NCBI GenBank assembly: GCA_003993805.1
Contig: RSEF01000004.1
Span: 22,051,375-22,115,374, forward strand
Source of the DNA: Himantopus leucocephalus
Lineage: Eukaryota; Chordata; Aves; Charadriiformes; Recurvirostridae
Direction of reading: 5' to 3'
DNA: 64,000 nucleotides
Shown here: positions 1 to 12,663 of the stretch, piece by piece
How the letters are laid out: each line of letters starts with the position of its first letter
How positions within the stretch are numbered: position 1 is the stretch's first letter
Notes under the pieces: model-generated
The model's input: the letters and a program-made list of their open reading frames with translations, nothing else
Databases searched by the model: none
What the model was told of the DNA's origin: nothing
Position numbers and translations under genes: made by a program

Positions 1-39
1 GTTTTTTTTTTTTTTGCTTTGGTTTTTTTTTTTTTTTTC
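1..39. repeat. T-rich simple repeat
   Basis: Two long T runs separated by a short 'gctttgg' break fill the first 39 bases. Read on the minus strand they would be an A-rich tail, as left by a retroposon, but no recognisable element body is attached inside the window. Confidence 0.7.
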
Positions 40-3000
40 AGTTAATGGATTACAAGAAAAATAGCAGTTATCCTCAACTCCTAGAGATTCCATGAATGAT
101 ACCTAATGATTAGCCTTACAGGAGATAGAAGAATTCATAGCAGTGCAGTATAGCACTAAAGATTTTATCAGCTTGTTAGTGCTGATGATAAATAACAAAA
201 CCTCTTGTGACACAGGCAGGTTGTCCTAAAGAAAGCACTGTCTAACACCAAAGAGCCATTCCGCATATTTCACAAACTATTTCAGAACTGCACGAGGGAA
301 TCATACCCATGCGTGTTCAGTCTCAATCAGCCTACAGAAGGTTGTAAAGATTTTCCAAGGTAAAGATTTTATATATTTTCTTTCAAATTTCTGCAGGATC
401 TGACTCCCAGTTCTTATTTAATCTCTCTTTAGGTTTAATTAGCTTATAGGGTCAGCTGCAATAATATAGTTTTTGATTGATATTTTGCTACTTACACAGC
501 TTTTAAAAAGCAATCATTCTAATAGAAATATACTGAGTAGTAACAAAAATAAAAGCATAGATTAAAGAGAACACCAAATCTAATAGCATTAATAAGAAAA
601 AAGTTAGAAAAATATATTAATTATTAGATAATGGCTTAACTCCCTTTTCTTTACTCAGCTTAAAAATTCATAATGCATTAATCATTAAAATGTAATGGTT
701 TAAAAAATACATAATTTCATTAATTTATTACAAGTAAATATAGATTTACTCTTAAAAGTACAAACAGAAGGAAATGGACCTCAAAATACAACCTCATTCC
801 ACTTTTTTTTCAGAACAAAAATGAGGGATATTCAATTAAACTGAATGTTAGCAATTTTTTAAGATCAAAATTAATGTGAGGAACACACGGCAAAAAGACT
901 TTGGCACTAAAATGAATAATGACAACATATGCACTTGTATTGGGATAAAAATATATGGAGAAATCTTCATACTCCCAGACACAAAACAACTACTAACAAA
1001 AGGAATTTTGAATAAACTTTCCCTTTTGGCAGATCAATAAAACTAATGAAACTCACATAACTATTCCCTGAAGTCAGCAAAAGCAATGCCTATCCGCACT
1101 AGCTGCCACATGGAGACATTGTTGAAGTACAAAAAAAAAAGATTTTATTGAAGACAACAACTAGAAAAAAACCATACTACCATGAGAAAGTAATTGACAA
1201 AATGAAACCATGCATGATAAGAGAGTTAATAGACGCCAAGTTCAGACACCGACAAAATAAATTTGGGCCCTGGGGGAATCTTTGTACACTGGATACTCAC
1301 ATCAAAAAATTAATAGAAATACACATAGAAGAGGTCCAACTCACCATCAGTTTCATTGATTTTCTCAAGAGATGTGTTTGCTCAGGCATACAATGTGGTC
1401 CACGCTTATCATTAGCCTGCTAAGTGAATACCAGGCAGTACCCATCTATGGGGACATCACCTATCACAATGTTTAGGAGACACATAGCAAACTTCAGTTG
1501 GTGCTGAAAGGTAGAATTTCCAGATTGCATTGAATTTCTCTCTACATTTGAATTTATGCATTCTGGATCTTATCCCATGAATTCACTGAAAATACAAAAA
1601 TAGTCCGCATGGCTGGTTTGTATTATTAATGGTAGAGAAAGTTCTTAGGGGTTTGGGGTTTTTTTTCCTATTTTTTTAATTGGAGTTTAACAACCAAATT
1701 GTTTCAGGATATGTAACACTGAACTTTACTTCTTTGTCCCATTCATTTGAGATGGGTTTCAGATTAATATAGTTTCTGCACCTTTTTACTCAGTGGCAAC
1801 TGGTTGAGCACTATGATAAAAATCAATATGTTAGCATGATTTTTAAACTAACCTGTATAAGACAAGTAAATATGTTTTTTAAGCAGTGGTGATTGCAATA
1901 TCTGATTTCCTAATCAGGATATCACTGGCTAAATAGATTTGAAACAATATTTATTCTTTTTCTATGAAATATGAAGCATAGCCTAGAGAATTTCAGATAA
2001 CTCATGAAGTCTTTCATCTATCCAGTGATTTTAATCATTGTACATCTCAAAAATACGTTTTCTGGTATTCACTTCATTTGCTCTTTTCTTACAGATTTGA
2101 ACAGAATAATTAAAACCCAGAGGATACAATTGAACTTTGGCTAGCTACAGTTTGTTAGATTGCATTGCACTATTAGGATTGAAAAAGGCAACTTTTACAT
2201 TCATGAGTCTTATTTAATTGTTATTAGAACTGAAGGTAGAATACTGCAATGATAATTAATCGAGGATGGTTTTAATTCAAAATATTCAGTAATGTTAAAC
2301 TTGTAAACTTCAGAGGAGCAGCAATGAGAAAAGTACCTCACTGAGGGATACAGAACCTTCACTATAAGAGCTAGACATCGGAGATGAGAATCATAGAAGT
2401 TCTTCATTCAGAAATGTAGCTGGTACATGAAAAATGCCTTAAAACAACCCTACCAAAAATAGCAGTTTGGATCTCTATACCTAAGCAGTGAGCATGAGCC
2501 AATTTTTTGATAAGTTATGACTACTCATTAAAAAAAAATCTCCCCAAAACCAAAACAGGGATAGGAGTTTGAACTCTATAGAAGAAAAAAAAAAGATTCC
2601 TTGAACACTTTAAGATGTTGGAGTTGTATATTCTCAGAGTCAAATTAGGCATGACTAGTAAACATAAGGAACAACAGCTGAAGAGTTTTCTTGATTGGAA
2701 CTCATCCAAATTTTTTAAAGCCCATGACTGAGAAGCAGATAAATATACGTTAATTATATAAAGCACAAACAACACAAAATCTACCCATTCAGACATGTCT
2801 GCCTTTGAATTATAAAGGNAAATCTACCCATTCAGACATGTCTGCCTTTGAATTATAAAGGCTCCGCGTCTTAATTGCAGCCAGGAAAAGACCTGCATGC
2901 CACAGATTTATCGTGAGTCACATCCAGAGAGCATCTCATAGTAACAGGGTCTCCCTTCTCGTGAGTCCTGAGACAGTGATCCAGTGCATTTTAATTTGAC

Positions 3001-4033
3001 TCAGCTTGGAATCATGTGTTGGGGTTGTACTAAAATTGACAGATGCAACAAGTCTTGCTTGCATTCATTGCCACATTTATAGTTTTATATTACAAAAAAA
3101 AAAGTTGTAAGCTTAATAAGCATTCTATAGAAAGCTATTACAAAATCTGTAGTTGGTGACAAAAATACAATATTGAACTTTGCGTTGTAATTAGAAAGAG
3201 ATGAAATTTATCAGAGTACAAACATCTTAAATAATGTTTAGTCTTTGCTCTTCTGTTCAGGCTTGTAATTTAAGTAGACTTTTTTTTACACTTTCACTTT
3301 AATCATGTGAGGTATTATAAACTCTTTGGGAAAAAAACACATTCATAATATAAATTGCACGATCTCCTTTTACTGAAAAATGAGATAATTTTCCAGAAAC
3401 CTGTAAAAAACAATGTAAATCTAAACTTAAAAGGGCTAAAATTTTGATAGAGTTCAAGATTTTTATGTCATATGTTAATTACAGTAATTAACATAGGAAA
3501 TAAATTTTTATTAAAACAATAATAATAGTAAAACATTGCTAAGATTTTGACTGAATATAATTTCATTTTGCAAAAGATGGATTTAGATAACATTTGGTCT
3601 ACTGAATTCCTTTTTTCAAAATTTTCATTTTGTGTCCCTCACAACACTGCCTTGAATAATTTCAAAAATTGAAATACCACATATTTTGATGGATATCATA
3701 ATTTTCTTTTTGTTTATGATTTTTGTTTAAATAATACAATTTTGTCACTATGAACACATATTTTTCTAAAAAAAAACCCCACTGAATTTATTCAAAATCA
3801 AAATTCCAATCACAACTTTCAATATTGGAACCTTACTAAGATCTTCAAGAAAAGAATTTGTTAATGAAACTAAAACTGTGATATATGAACATATGCTAAA
3901 AGGTTACTGTGATCGTCTAATCTGATCTGTTGCATAAAAAGGGATAAAAGATTTCAGCCTATTACAGACCATAATTTCTATTTGAAATGTTTTTTTCAGA
4001 AATGTACCCAAACTTGATATAAATACTTCAAGA
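40..4033. other. Gene-free AT-rich stretch
   Basis: No coding region, RNA gene or recognisable transposable element is supported here. The longest open frames (about 90 codons at 1148-1423 on plus and 2521-2796 on minus) have low-complexity composition, no clear splice sites and no recognised motif. The only structural oddity is an exact 42-base duplication around a single n at 2819, listed separately. Confidence 0.6.
2777..2861. repeat. Exact 42-base direct duplication around a single n
   Basis: Bases 2777-2818 are repeated without change at 2820-2861, separated only by an n at 2819. Two identical abutting copies joined by one undetermined base are what an assembler leaves when two contig ends that really overlap are joined without merging. 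It is most likely an artefact and the true genome probably has one copy. Confidence 0.85.
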
Positions 4034-4038
4034 GACGC

Positions 4039-5146
4039 TGGGGGATAATTGCTGGAGGTGACTTAGAAGTTAAGTTATATTCACATTTTGAAGAAAAGTA
4101 CAGCATCGATGAAACTTTCAGGGGCAGAGTGCAGCTGGTGTGCAAAGGATACATTTCACAAAGGTTCCTTAGGCAACCTTAGATGTTAGTGACATTGGGG
4201 GAGTCTGGTGCGCTAACTGTAAGAAAAAAGGTGCAGATGATGGAGCGGAGTGGAGACACCACTGTGATAAAATGGGAAGTTGAAGGTCATATGGAACCCT
4301 TGAAGGTCTTATAGAACCGATAAGCTGCCTAATTGTTAGCCTGAGCCAACGATCTGTCATTTTTTGACAAAATTCTATCCTTTGGGTGAACTTTGCTCAT
4401 TATAATGTCATTATAATACCAAAACACACCTCCTTCCCAAAAGCTACCCTCCTCCAATGTGTGACCACTCCTCACGGAGTCTGTGCTCTGAATTTGTCAG
4501 TCTATACCTTTAAAAGTGAAGCGAGAAAATTTTGCACCAATCATAACAAATGTATGACTAGAGTCCCTCAAGCTCCATCTGAAAGATAAAAAATAGTATA
4601 AAAATAGCTTAAGAGAAGAGGAATGTTGGGAAAGATACCAATGCGGTCAGGAAAAAACAATTGCTGACCACCCCTGACTTCAGGGACCAGTCGACAGGCT
4701 GAGCCTCTCTTCCCCCCTATAAGGTTGCTTGTGGGTAAGATTCAAATACTTGGCTATTCCAAGTGCTTCCCTGGGAAACTTAGAAATGTCTGTAGAGTTG
4801 ATCTATAACTTAGCACATTTGTAGCCAGGCTGTATTACTAACATCCCTAGTATTTGCATGTGCTTTGTAGACAGTAACTTTATCACCGGCAATCCAAAAT
4901 AACTTGTTCATCTGTTGCTTCAATAAACTACACTTTTCATTAATCTAGCCATGAGAGTTTATAGTGAACATGATCAAACTCTGTGCTTGTTCATGGAACA
5001 CCTCTAGATNCCGTAATCATGATAGGTAAATATACATATTGAACGTGACCGCATCTCTAATGCTGCATTGGGCATCACTCAGAATCTAAGCCTAGCTGCT
5101 CCCAGCCCATCTGATACAGGCTGGAATGCCAGGGGGTAACGCAACA
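4039..5146 (+). mobile_element. Solo LTR, family A copy 1
   Basis: A long terminal repeat beginning TGGGGGATAATTGCTGG and ending GCAACA. It aligns along its length with 11434-12658 and 50638-51817. It is flanked by the exact 5-bp target duplication GACGC (4034-4038 and 5147-5151), so it is a complete solo LTR left after recombination removed the retroviral interior. It carries a TATA box (TATAAAAAT at 4597) and a poly(A) signal (AATAAA at 4922), which set the plus orientation. Compared with the other copies it lacks about 30 bases at the n at 5010 and a short segment just before the 3' end. A 5-bp duplication is usual for ERVL-type elements. The family name is not recognised. Confidence 0.9.
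4597..4605 (+). promoter_or_regulatory. LTR TATA box (U3 promoter)
   Basis: TATAAAAAT sits about 325 bases before the AATAAA of the same LTR. The same position reads TATAAAAAT in the copy at 51214 and is mutated to GATAAAAAT in the copy near 12046, which suggests this was the retroviral promoter. Whether it is still active cannot be read from sequence. Confidence 0.55.
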
Positions 5147-5151
5147 GACGC

Positions 5152-6567
5152 AAAGTCCAATGATCCTCTCCCTCAGTAGCTCCAGAGAGTCATTATAATT
5201 TAAAAAAATACCAACAAAAAGCCCACTACAGCTTATTTTTATTCTTAGCTGACCTGCCTAAAAATTCCCTTCAGTTTGTGTCCCTATACCATCTACTGCC
5301 CATTTGAAAAGCAGTGTCAGAAATGTCTTTCCAGCGTGCATGTTGATAACACTAGCTCCCCCCTACTCTTTTATAGGGTAAATTATGCAGGCTGAGCAAA
5401 GTGTTACATAAATTAGTTTATGATAGGATGTATTTTCTAGGACCCAGATTAATACCCTATTCTGAATTCATTCCAGCTTTTCAAAAATCGCAAAATAGCT
5501 GTGTTAAACTTCTAAACATTTTTAATACCACCTCTGTTCTCATGAGCAATGTTCTGCATATATATACACACACATAAAGTCAGTGTTTGTGGCGCAGTGT
5601 TGCAACACTTCCAACATCTGCCACCTGGGAGCATCACCAAAAGCTGCAGAGCCTTATGGGATCAAAAAAACTCCTCTTCCCTCCCCTCCCCTTGAGTATT
5701 TTTTGTTTTCCTGAACACAAAATGAATATTTTTTCCTACGATAAATATCATGCTATATATGCCTATACACAGCACACAAAACATCTAGGTTTCAGTTCTT
5801 CTTTTTATTTTTTGTATTATTGTAGCTTACAGCAGAGGCTGCTTTCAGTATTTGGAGAAAATAATTTAATCCTTAAAATAAATTCTATGAAATATTCCTT
5901 AAAAAAAGAAAGTAATATCCAACTTAGCAGATTTCAATCTATTTCACATACTAGTAAAGACGCTATAAAATCATAAGAATTATTCTCCTTTTTTGTGACT
6001 GAGTCATGATATTTCCCCAAAAAGCATCAGTTGTTTTTATATTTTTTTTTTGACAGTGATATTGCAGATTTAAGTTACTAACTTTACCCCATTGTCTTTG
6101 CTGTAGATTGTAACAAATTTTGCCCTACCTATAACATCTTTGAGCTGGAATTTTTTTTTTTTTCATTTCTCCTATTTCTGTAGTTTGAGACTTGTGTAAA
6201 GTTCAGCTGTCTGTTTCTTAACTGAATGTAATAGTTGTGGATGCCTAAATATTTAAAATTCTGCAGTGCAGGTGGTTGTCAGATATTGATTTAATTCTTT
6301 TTAAGAAACTGTCATACAAGGGACTAAGAGGTCCTATACCCTTGTCTCCCCATTCTTATGATGTGACTTCTTACGATGCATTTTATTCTGACAATGACTG
6401 CTCAAATCCCTTAAAAATATTAATTCAAAAATATTGCAGTGGAACGAGTGCAGTATAAGCAATACATTAGTTTAATACAATGGTATTAAGACTACAGTTC
6501 TTCAAGGTTCATGTAGATTTAACACTGAATTTCTATGCCTTGGTTGTAACAATGATAATGTCTGGAT
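5152..6567. other. Gene-free stretch
   Basis: AT-rich sequence with no supported gene. A 129-codon open frame at 5587-5976 is Ser/Phe/Tyr-rich, shows no motif and no good splice boundaries, and is probably chance. A short TATA/CA microsatellite lies near 5558-5575. Confidence 0.55.
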
Positions 6568-6878
6568 TTCACAGAATCACAGAATCAGAGAATGGTAGGG
6601 GTTGGAAGGCACCTTCGGAGAACATTGCTGCCAGGTTCACCTGGAGTAGGTTGGATAGGAATGCATCCAGGCAGGTTTTGAATATCTCCAGAGAAGGAGA
6701 TTCCACAGCCTCTCTGGACAGCCTGTTCCAGTGCTCTGACACCCTCAAAGTAAAGAAGTTTTCCCTTATGTTCAGATGGAATTTCCTGTGGTCCAGCTTG
6801 TGCCTGTTGCCCCTTGTCCTGTTGCCAGACACCACTGAAGAGTCTAGCCGCATCTGGCCCCCTCGTTTTGTACAACTG
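6568..6878 (-). mobile_element. CR1 LINE 3' fragment
   Basis: The plus strand reads 'cacagaatcacagaat' followed by 'ggttggaaggcacc', the reverse complement of the 3' end of avian CR1 retrotransposons, so the element lies on the minus strand with its 3' end at 6568. Typical CR1 phrases follow, such as 'cctctctggacagcctgttcc' and 'ttcccttatgttcagatgg'. It is a 5'-truncated copy of about 310 bases. The open frames on both strands here are fragments of the CR1 tail and not host genes. Confidence 0.93.
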
Positions 6879-9057
6879 ACTTTAAAAGTCCCAAAGTAGA
6901 TGATATACCATTTAAAACAATACACTGTGCTTCCTTTAAATTTCAGCATACTAAACTAATGAGAAAAGTCTATTTGGAAGTGTGAGCGGAGATCTCACTC
7001 AGCCTTGGAGACTGCAATTCCCCCGTTCGTGATTATCTCTCTGTAATTTGCTGTCTTGAACTGAGACAATGTTGGATTTCAGGTTCAAGGTAAATTTTAT
7101 GTTCATGGCAATGATAAACTAAGGGATGGGGAGTTTCATCATTAGCTTGCAACTGAGCTCCTTGTTATTCTACACTTTCTCCTGTGGCCTATCTTTATTT
7201 TCTTTTCTTGTCCTCTGTCTTTAAAAGTGCTACTTCCCTCACAAGTTAATCTCTTTTCTGTATCTCATTGTCTTACCTAGACACTCAACATTTCTTTATT
7301 GATCAGATTGCTTTCATTTTCACTCTTGATTTCAACACTCTCAAAATATCTGGGGAGGGGAGAAGGATTACTAGCAAGGAAATTGTACAAATCAGTAAAG
7401 CACAGAGACACCTCAGTAAGGGCAGAGATCAGCTTCAGCATCCAGGGAGCAAATGTGACATGGATATGGAACCAAGCTCATCAGTTCTGATGAGAAGTGA
7501 AGTGTACAAGCCTATCAAGGACTATATCAATGTGGCTATGCTGTTGTAGAATCCCAAACTACCTCGATCAACAACAGCTGAGATACCTCTATAACACCCT
7601 GGAGTTCCCAGATGTCATGGAGAGGTTAGCTTCTTCTCCAGCTCTCTCCCCTAAACTCTCTTCTCATTCCTTCCCTGTTACATCACAAGCAAAAACTCTG
7701 TGTTTTTGCAAAATTCCATCATGTATTACAGTTGGCTTCTTTCTAACAGTGGTAGTCTTCTAATTCTAGCCACAAATTGATTCCTGTTTCTGCTATACAT
7801 GTTCGTACACACAGAACATCATGATGTTCACAGCTCTGAGTCTGCCTGAAAAACCTACAAGCTCTTTAAATTTCTCCTCAGCACCTAAATCCTATCCTTC
7901 CTCCAGGAAACAAATTTCTTAAGTATGATACAAAATTATTTGACTTAATTAGCTCTCTGAATATCTTTTTTTCTTTGTCAGAGAGTAAATAGTACAGGTA
8001 ATGACAGATGATTTTAAAGAACAGAAACTAGAGATCTGTGGAACAAGACTGGAGTGATTACATTTCAGAACACTCTGGCAGTGAGTTATTTGAAGACCAG
8101 TTATGTTTGTCTTACTGAGAGCAGAAAATGTTTCTAGAAAGCTCTAAGAGGACTTTACTACTTCATTACATTTACAGCTGTGCAAAATGGGGCAATTTCA
8201 GTAGATATTATTTTCTATTTCTTTATTTTGTCTCTCAGTATTTCTTGGCTTGCTTGCATTTTCATTTCCAGTTCAAAGAAACCCCAAAATGTTTTGATAT
8301 CCAACTACATTTGAAATGAAATACAGCTGAATCAGCTGAAATGTGGAAAAAGTTATTCTGATACACAGTGTAGACATTATAGAAACAAAAGAGCAAGGTC
8401 ACTAAAGGACGTGTTGACCCTTCTGTACCTGATCTAATCTGTAGCGTACAGCTCCATGATCATGTGAACTTTAATTGTTTCAGGGTTCCACCACTGAAAA
8501 TTGTAACATTTCTAATCAGAGAAATAGTCTGTTTCTCTGGTGTCTATGTACAAGCTGGCTCATGTAAATGTAGTGTATGTGTAACTTTATTAAAAATAGG
8601 ATCTGCAGTAGCTTCTTTTTAAAGAGAAATAAATCTGCTGCTTGCAGTCTTTCAATATAGAAGAAGTCAAGAAGTTCTTATTTAAAGGCTTATGGCTAAT
8701 TGCTTACAATTTCTTAAAATTGTGTCTCTGGAGTAGGTCAAGCAAGCATCTAAAATCTGTAAAAAGAACTTTCTGTTTTTTGATTGCAATGTCAAATAGT
8801 ATGGCTTGATCATTTTAAATAAGACTTTTAGGAATAAATTGCAACCAGGTTGATATCTTGTAAGCTGAGTTCCATTCCAGTGGCAATTAAATTCACTGAG
8901 TCATAAACTCTTGAAAAACAAGGATTATAATAGAACTGTGTTAGCAGGCATTGCTATAATTACTCTTTAAATAATGACAATGACAAAATAAAATAAAAGG
9001 TTTAACACACTTTTCCAGTAAAAAGGGAAACCTGAGTTATCTGTGCTTAGTGGTGAT
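6879..9057. other. Gene-free stretch
   Basis: No gene or element is supported. Short open frames at 7268-7763 overlap in different frames and show no splice signals or motifs. Confidence 0.5.
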
Positions 9058-9312
9058 GAGAAAATTAAACATTGAAAAAGGACTGAATGTCATTTTTTTT
9101 TCCAGAACCTAGATGTGGCAGCATCTTGTTGGTTACTCTGTACTTCTTTCCTGCGGCCAGTGACGTTGGGTAGCTCACCATTGGACAAAAGGATAATACT
9201 GGCATTATCCAGAGCATAAAAGCTCTTGTCATTTTTAAAGATATGTGTTTCAAAGTTTCTGGTTCCTTTTCTTGCTATTACATATATTACATTTGTTCTT
9301 CACTGAGATGAC
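9058..9312 (-). other. Open frame with protein-like composition; possible lost exon
   Basis: One minus-strand frame stays open for about 85 codons from 9312 down. It contains segments such as SFYALDNASIILLSNGELP and ends by running into a poly-lysine stretch. A donor-like ATG|GTGAGC lies inside it at about 9178-9183. No convincing acceptor opens it, because the candidate at about 9305 would place an in-frame TGA. I do not recognise the protein. Open frames this long occur many times by chance in 64 kb, so this is only a candidate. Confidence 0.15.
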
Positions 9313-9496
9313 CAGCATGAGGTATCCCATTGCAGTGCTGGTTAATATTTGATGGTCTCCTGTTGTTTCTCTTAGTTTTTCAATAAAGACGTGGAAAATC
9401 AACAATATCAATGTCAGAAAAGACATATGATAAAGAGATGACACTTCATCTTTTATGGGGAAGCTACTTTATTTATTACAGGAAAAAACAGCCTTC

Positions 9497-10283
9497 ACAG
9501 AATCGCAGAATGGCTGAGGTTGGAAGGGACCTCTGGAGGTCATCTGGTTCAACATCCCTGCTCAGGCAGGGCAAGCTACCACCAGTTGCCAAAGACCATA
9601 TTCAGACAGCTTTTGAATACCTCCAAATGTGAAGACTCCCAAGCACCTCTGGACAACCTGTTCAGTGCTTGGTCACCCTCACAGTAAAAACAATGTTTCC
9701 TAATGTTCAGATGGATCCTCCACGTGTGTGCCCATTGTCTCTTATCCTGTCACTTGGCTCCACTGAAAAGAGCCTGGCTCTGTCCTATTTTCACCCTCCC
9801 TTCAGATATTCGTACACATTGATGAGATCACTGCTAAGCTTCCTCTTCTTGAGGCTGAACAGTCCTAGCTCACTCAGCTTTTCCACATATGAGGGATGTT
9901 CCAGTCCCTTAATTGTCTTAGTGTCCCTTAGTTGAACTCTCTCTCCAGTAGTTCCACATGTCTCAGGGAACCCAGAACTGGGCACTGTACTCCAGGTGTA
10001 GCCACACCAGTGCTGAGTAGAGGGGAAACACCACCTACCTTGATCTGCTGACAACATTCCTTTTAATGAAGATGAGTATACCATTCACCTTCTTTGCGAC
10101 AAGGGCACATTGCTGGCTTATAGTCGGCTTGGTCCACCAGGACCCCTTGGTCCTTTTCTGCAAAGCTGCTTTCCCAGAGGGTTGGCTCCCAGCATATACT
10201 GGTGCATGGGGTTGTTCTTGCCTATGTGCAGGATTTTGCGCTCCATCTTGAACTTCATGAGGTTCCAAGGTCCCTCTGGATGA
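9497..10283 (-). mobile_element. CR1 LINE 3' fragment
   Basis: The plus strand starts 'cacagaatcgcagaatgg' then 'ctgaggttggaagggacctctgg', the reverse complement of a CR1 3' end, so the element runs on the minus strand with its 3' terminus at 9497. It extends about 790 bases through well-known CR1 phrases (for example 'tgcccattgtctcttatcctgtcac' near 9730 and 'gtccctctggatg' near 10269) before similarity stops. It is 5'-truncated. Several open frames on both strands here belong to degenerated CR1 sequence. Confidence 0.92.
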
Positions 10284-10435
10284 AAGGAGGGAAGGGAGAA
10301 AATTAGAAGGGCCAAAGCACAACTAGAAATTAATATGGCTAATGACATAAAAAGGCAGTAAAAAAAAGTTTCTATAAACACATTAGCAAGAAAAGGAGGG
10401 CTAAGGAGAATATCATCATCGGATTCAGGGGGAAA

Positions 10436-10445
10436 NNNNNNNNNN
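10436..10445. other. Assembly gap (10 N)
   Basis: Ten Ns, the usual placeholder for a gap of unknown size. Sequence on the two sides should not be assumed to be contiguous. Confidence 0.95.
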
Positions 10446-11428
10446 TTCTAAAGCTTTTAAAGAAAATTTAACAATATTCTTGCAAGATGAATACAGAGCA
10501 CTCAGTCCTCATTTGGTATTGTACCTGGATAAGGAATTGTGGCACTGACGCTTGGATTACTAAACAAGGACAAACAGAGAATAGGTACAGTATAGGCACA
10601 CAGCAGTCAATGGTAATTCAAGCAGAGCATGGGTTTTGCAATTCCCAGGGCCATGCTTTATGCGCACTCCCTCTCTGTATCCACTCACAGAGCACCTTGG
10701 AGCCCTTCTATTAGAGCTCTGCTTTGTCATGGAACGTCAGAATGAAGACGCCTAAAAATCAGCAGAAAAAACAGTAAGAAACCTCTGTGTGGTTTCTCAA
10801 GAAACCTCTGGACAACAGAGATTTCCAGGCACCAAATTAATTAAATTTCAACCAAGATGATATGACTCTGGAAAAAGAAATATGGCAAAAGAATCCTTAC
10901 GTCTTAGAAAACCTGCACTACTGAAATACACCCTTGGAGCTACAGATAGTCAACATAACCATCAAATTAAAACTAGAAGTAAATACACAGAGCATCTATT
11001 TGAAAAGACTTTCATTACAGACTATCTTTAGTTAAACTATTAGTTATTCCTAAACAATCAACAACGCACACCTGACTGGCCTGACATAAATGAAGCACCT
11101 GAACAGAATATTTCTTAATAGTAATCACTTTTCTAAACCTACATTTTTTTAGTCTGCCTTTGATTAATTTCCATTCAATAACTTGGCGGAGGGGGAGGGG
11201 GGAGTGGGGAGGAAACTTCTTTCTTTAAATATTAACCTTTGGTTAAATTTGTTCCTTCTTCCCAAACATGGCATAAGGCTTATGAAATCAGAGGGAAAGG
11301 TAGCGAGACACATAGGAGCCTTCCTGACCATGAGACAGAGAAGTAGTTAAAAGTGAATGCCAAAACTGAGCTTCTGCACATCCAGAGCAGCACAACTCTC
11401 ACTTCTTGGTGTATTATACAAAGAGGTC
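10446..11428. other. Gene-free stretch after the gap
   Basis: No gene or repeat is supported. A 75-codon open frame at 10487-10714 has no recognisable motif. A purine-rich G run lies at about 11189-11211. Confidence 0.5.
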
Positions 11429-11429
11429 A

Positions 11430-11504
11430 GTCTTGTGGAATAATTGCTGGAGGTGACTTAGAAATGNGTCTTGTGGAATAATTGCTGGAGGTGACTTAGA
11501 AATG
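11430..11504. repeat. Exact 37-base duplication around a single n
   Basis: Bases 11430-11466 recur exactly at 11468-11504 with an n at 11467 between them. The repeated piece is the flank base and the first part of the LTR. As at 2819, this is best explained as two overlapping contig ends joined without merging. Confidence 0.85.
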
Positions 11505-12658
11505 AAACTTATATTCACATTTTGAAGAAAGGTACAGCATCAATGAAACTTTCAGGGCAGAGTGCAGCTGGTGTGCAAGGGATACATTTCCTAGAGGTTC
11601 CTGAGGCAACCTTAGATGTTGGCGACATCAGGGGAGTCTGGTGTGCTAACTCTAAGAAAAACAGCACGGGGAATGGAGCGGAGTGGAGACACCGTGGCCA
11701 AACTCTGTGATAAAATGGGACCTTGAAGGTCTTATGGAACCCTTGAAGGTCTTAAGGAACTAATAAGCTGCTTAACTGCTACCCTGAGCCAACGATCTGT
11801 CATTTTTTGACAAAATGTTATCCTTTGGGTGAACTTTGCTCATTATAATGTCATTATAATACCAAAACAGACCTCCATCCCAAAACCCACATGCCTCCAA
11901 GATACGACCACTCCTCACAGAGCCTGTGCTCTGAATTTTTTGTAGGCTATACCTTTAAAAGCGAAGCGAGAAAATTTTACACCAATCATAACGAAAGTAG
12001 GTATGACTAGAGTCCCTCAAGCTCCACCTAAAAGATAAAAAATAAGATAAAAATAGCTTAAGAGATAAGGGATGTCAGGGAAGATACCATTGCGGTCGGG
12101 GAAATACCATCGCTGACTACCGCTGACTTCTGGGATCAGTCGATGGGCTGAGCCTCTCTTCCCCCCATAACGACACATGTGGGTAAGATTGAAATACTTG
12201 GCTATACCAAGTGCCTCCCTGGGAAGCTTAGAAATCTCTATAGAGTTGCTTTATAACTTAATGCATTTGTAGCCAGGCTGTATTACTAACATCCTTAGTA
12301 TTTGTACATGCTTTGCAGACAGTAATTTTATCACCAGCAATCCAAAAGTACTCGTGTATCGTTGCTTCAATAAACTACACTTTTCATTAATCTAGCTGTG
12401 ACAGTTCATAGTGAACATGACCAGACCCCTTAAGTGTGGCCATGCTAGTTCATGGAATGCTGCTAGGTCTAATTGTGTATGGTGTTATTAGTGCATCAGT
12501 AATCGTGATAGTTCAATTCACATATTGAACATGACTGGACTTTAACTCTGCATTGGGCATCACTCAGAATCTAAGCCTAACCACCCCCAGCCCCTCTGAC
12601 AGGCTGGAATGCAAGGGAGTTTAATTTCTGCCAAAGTACTTTGCCCTTTAATGCAACA
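11434..12658 (+). mobile_element. Solo LTR, family A copy 2
   Basis: Starts TGTGGAATAATTGCTGG and ends ATGCAACA, aligned with the LTRs at 4039 and 50638. Exact 5-bp target duplications AGTCT (11429-11433 and 12659-12663) prove a complete solo insertion. The poly(A) signal AATAAA is at 12369-12374. The TATA box of the other copies is GATAAAAAT here (about 12046), so the promoter is probably damaged. The first 37 bases are duplicated around an n at 11467, which looks like an assembly fault; without that the LTR is about 1187 bases. Confidence 0.92.
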
Positions 12659-12663
12659 AGTCT

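Noticed and set aside
1148..1423. 91-codon plus-strand frame with two acceptor/donor-like sites
   Set aside because: AT-rich, no pyrimidine tract before it, no recognisable motif; chance frame.
2779..2861. CRISPR-like or biological tandem repeat
   Set aside because: Only two copies, exact, split by a single n, in vertebrate DNA; an assembly join explains it.
4169..4360. Minus-strand 63-codon frame, similar to one at 50768-50971
   Set aside because: Both lie at the same place in solo LTRs of one family; the similarity comes from the shared LTR and not from a gene family.
6480..6949. Long overlapping frames on both strands (up to 139 codons)
   Set aside because: They coincide with the CR1 fragment at 6568-6878.
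9669..10381. Several 60-97-codon frames on both strands
   Set aside because: They fall in or at the edge of the CR1 copy at 9497-10283 and are broken in every frame of the element.
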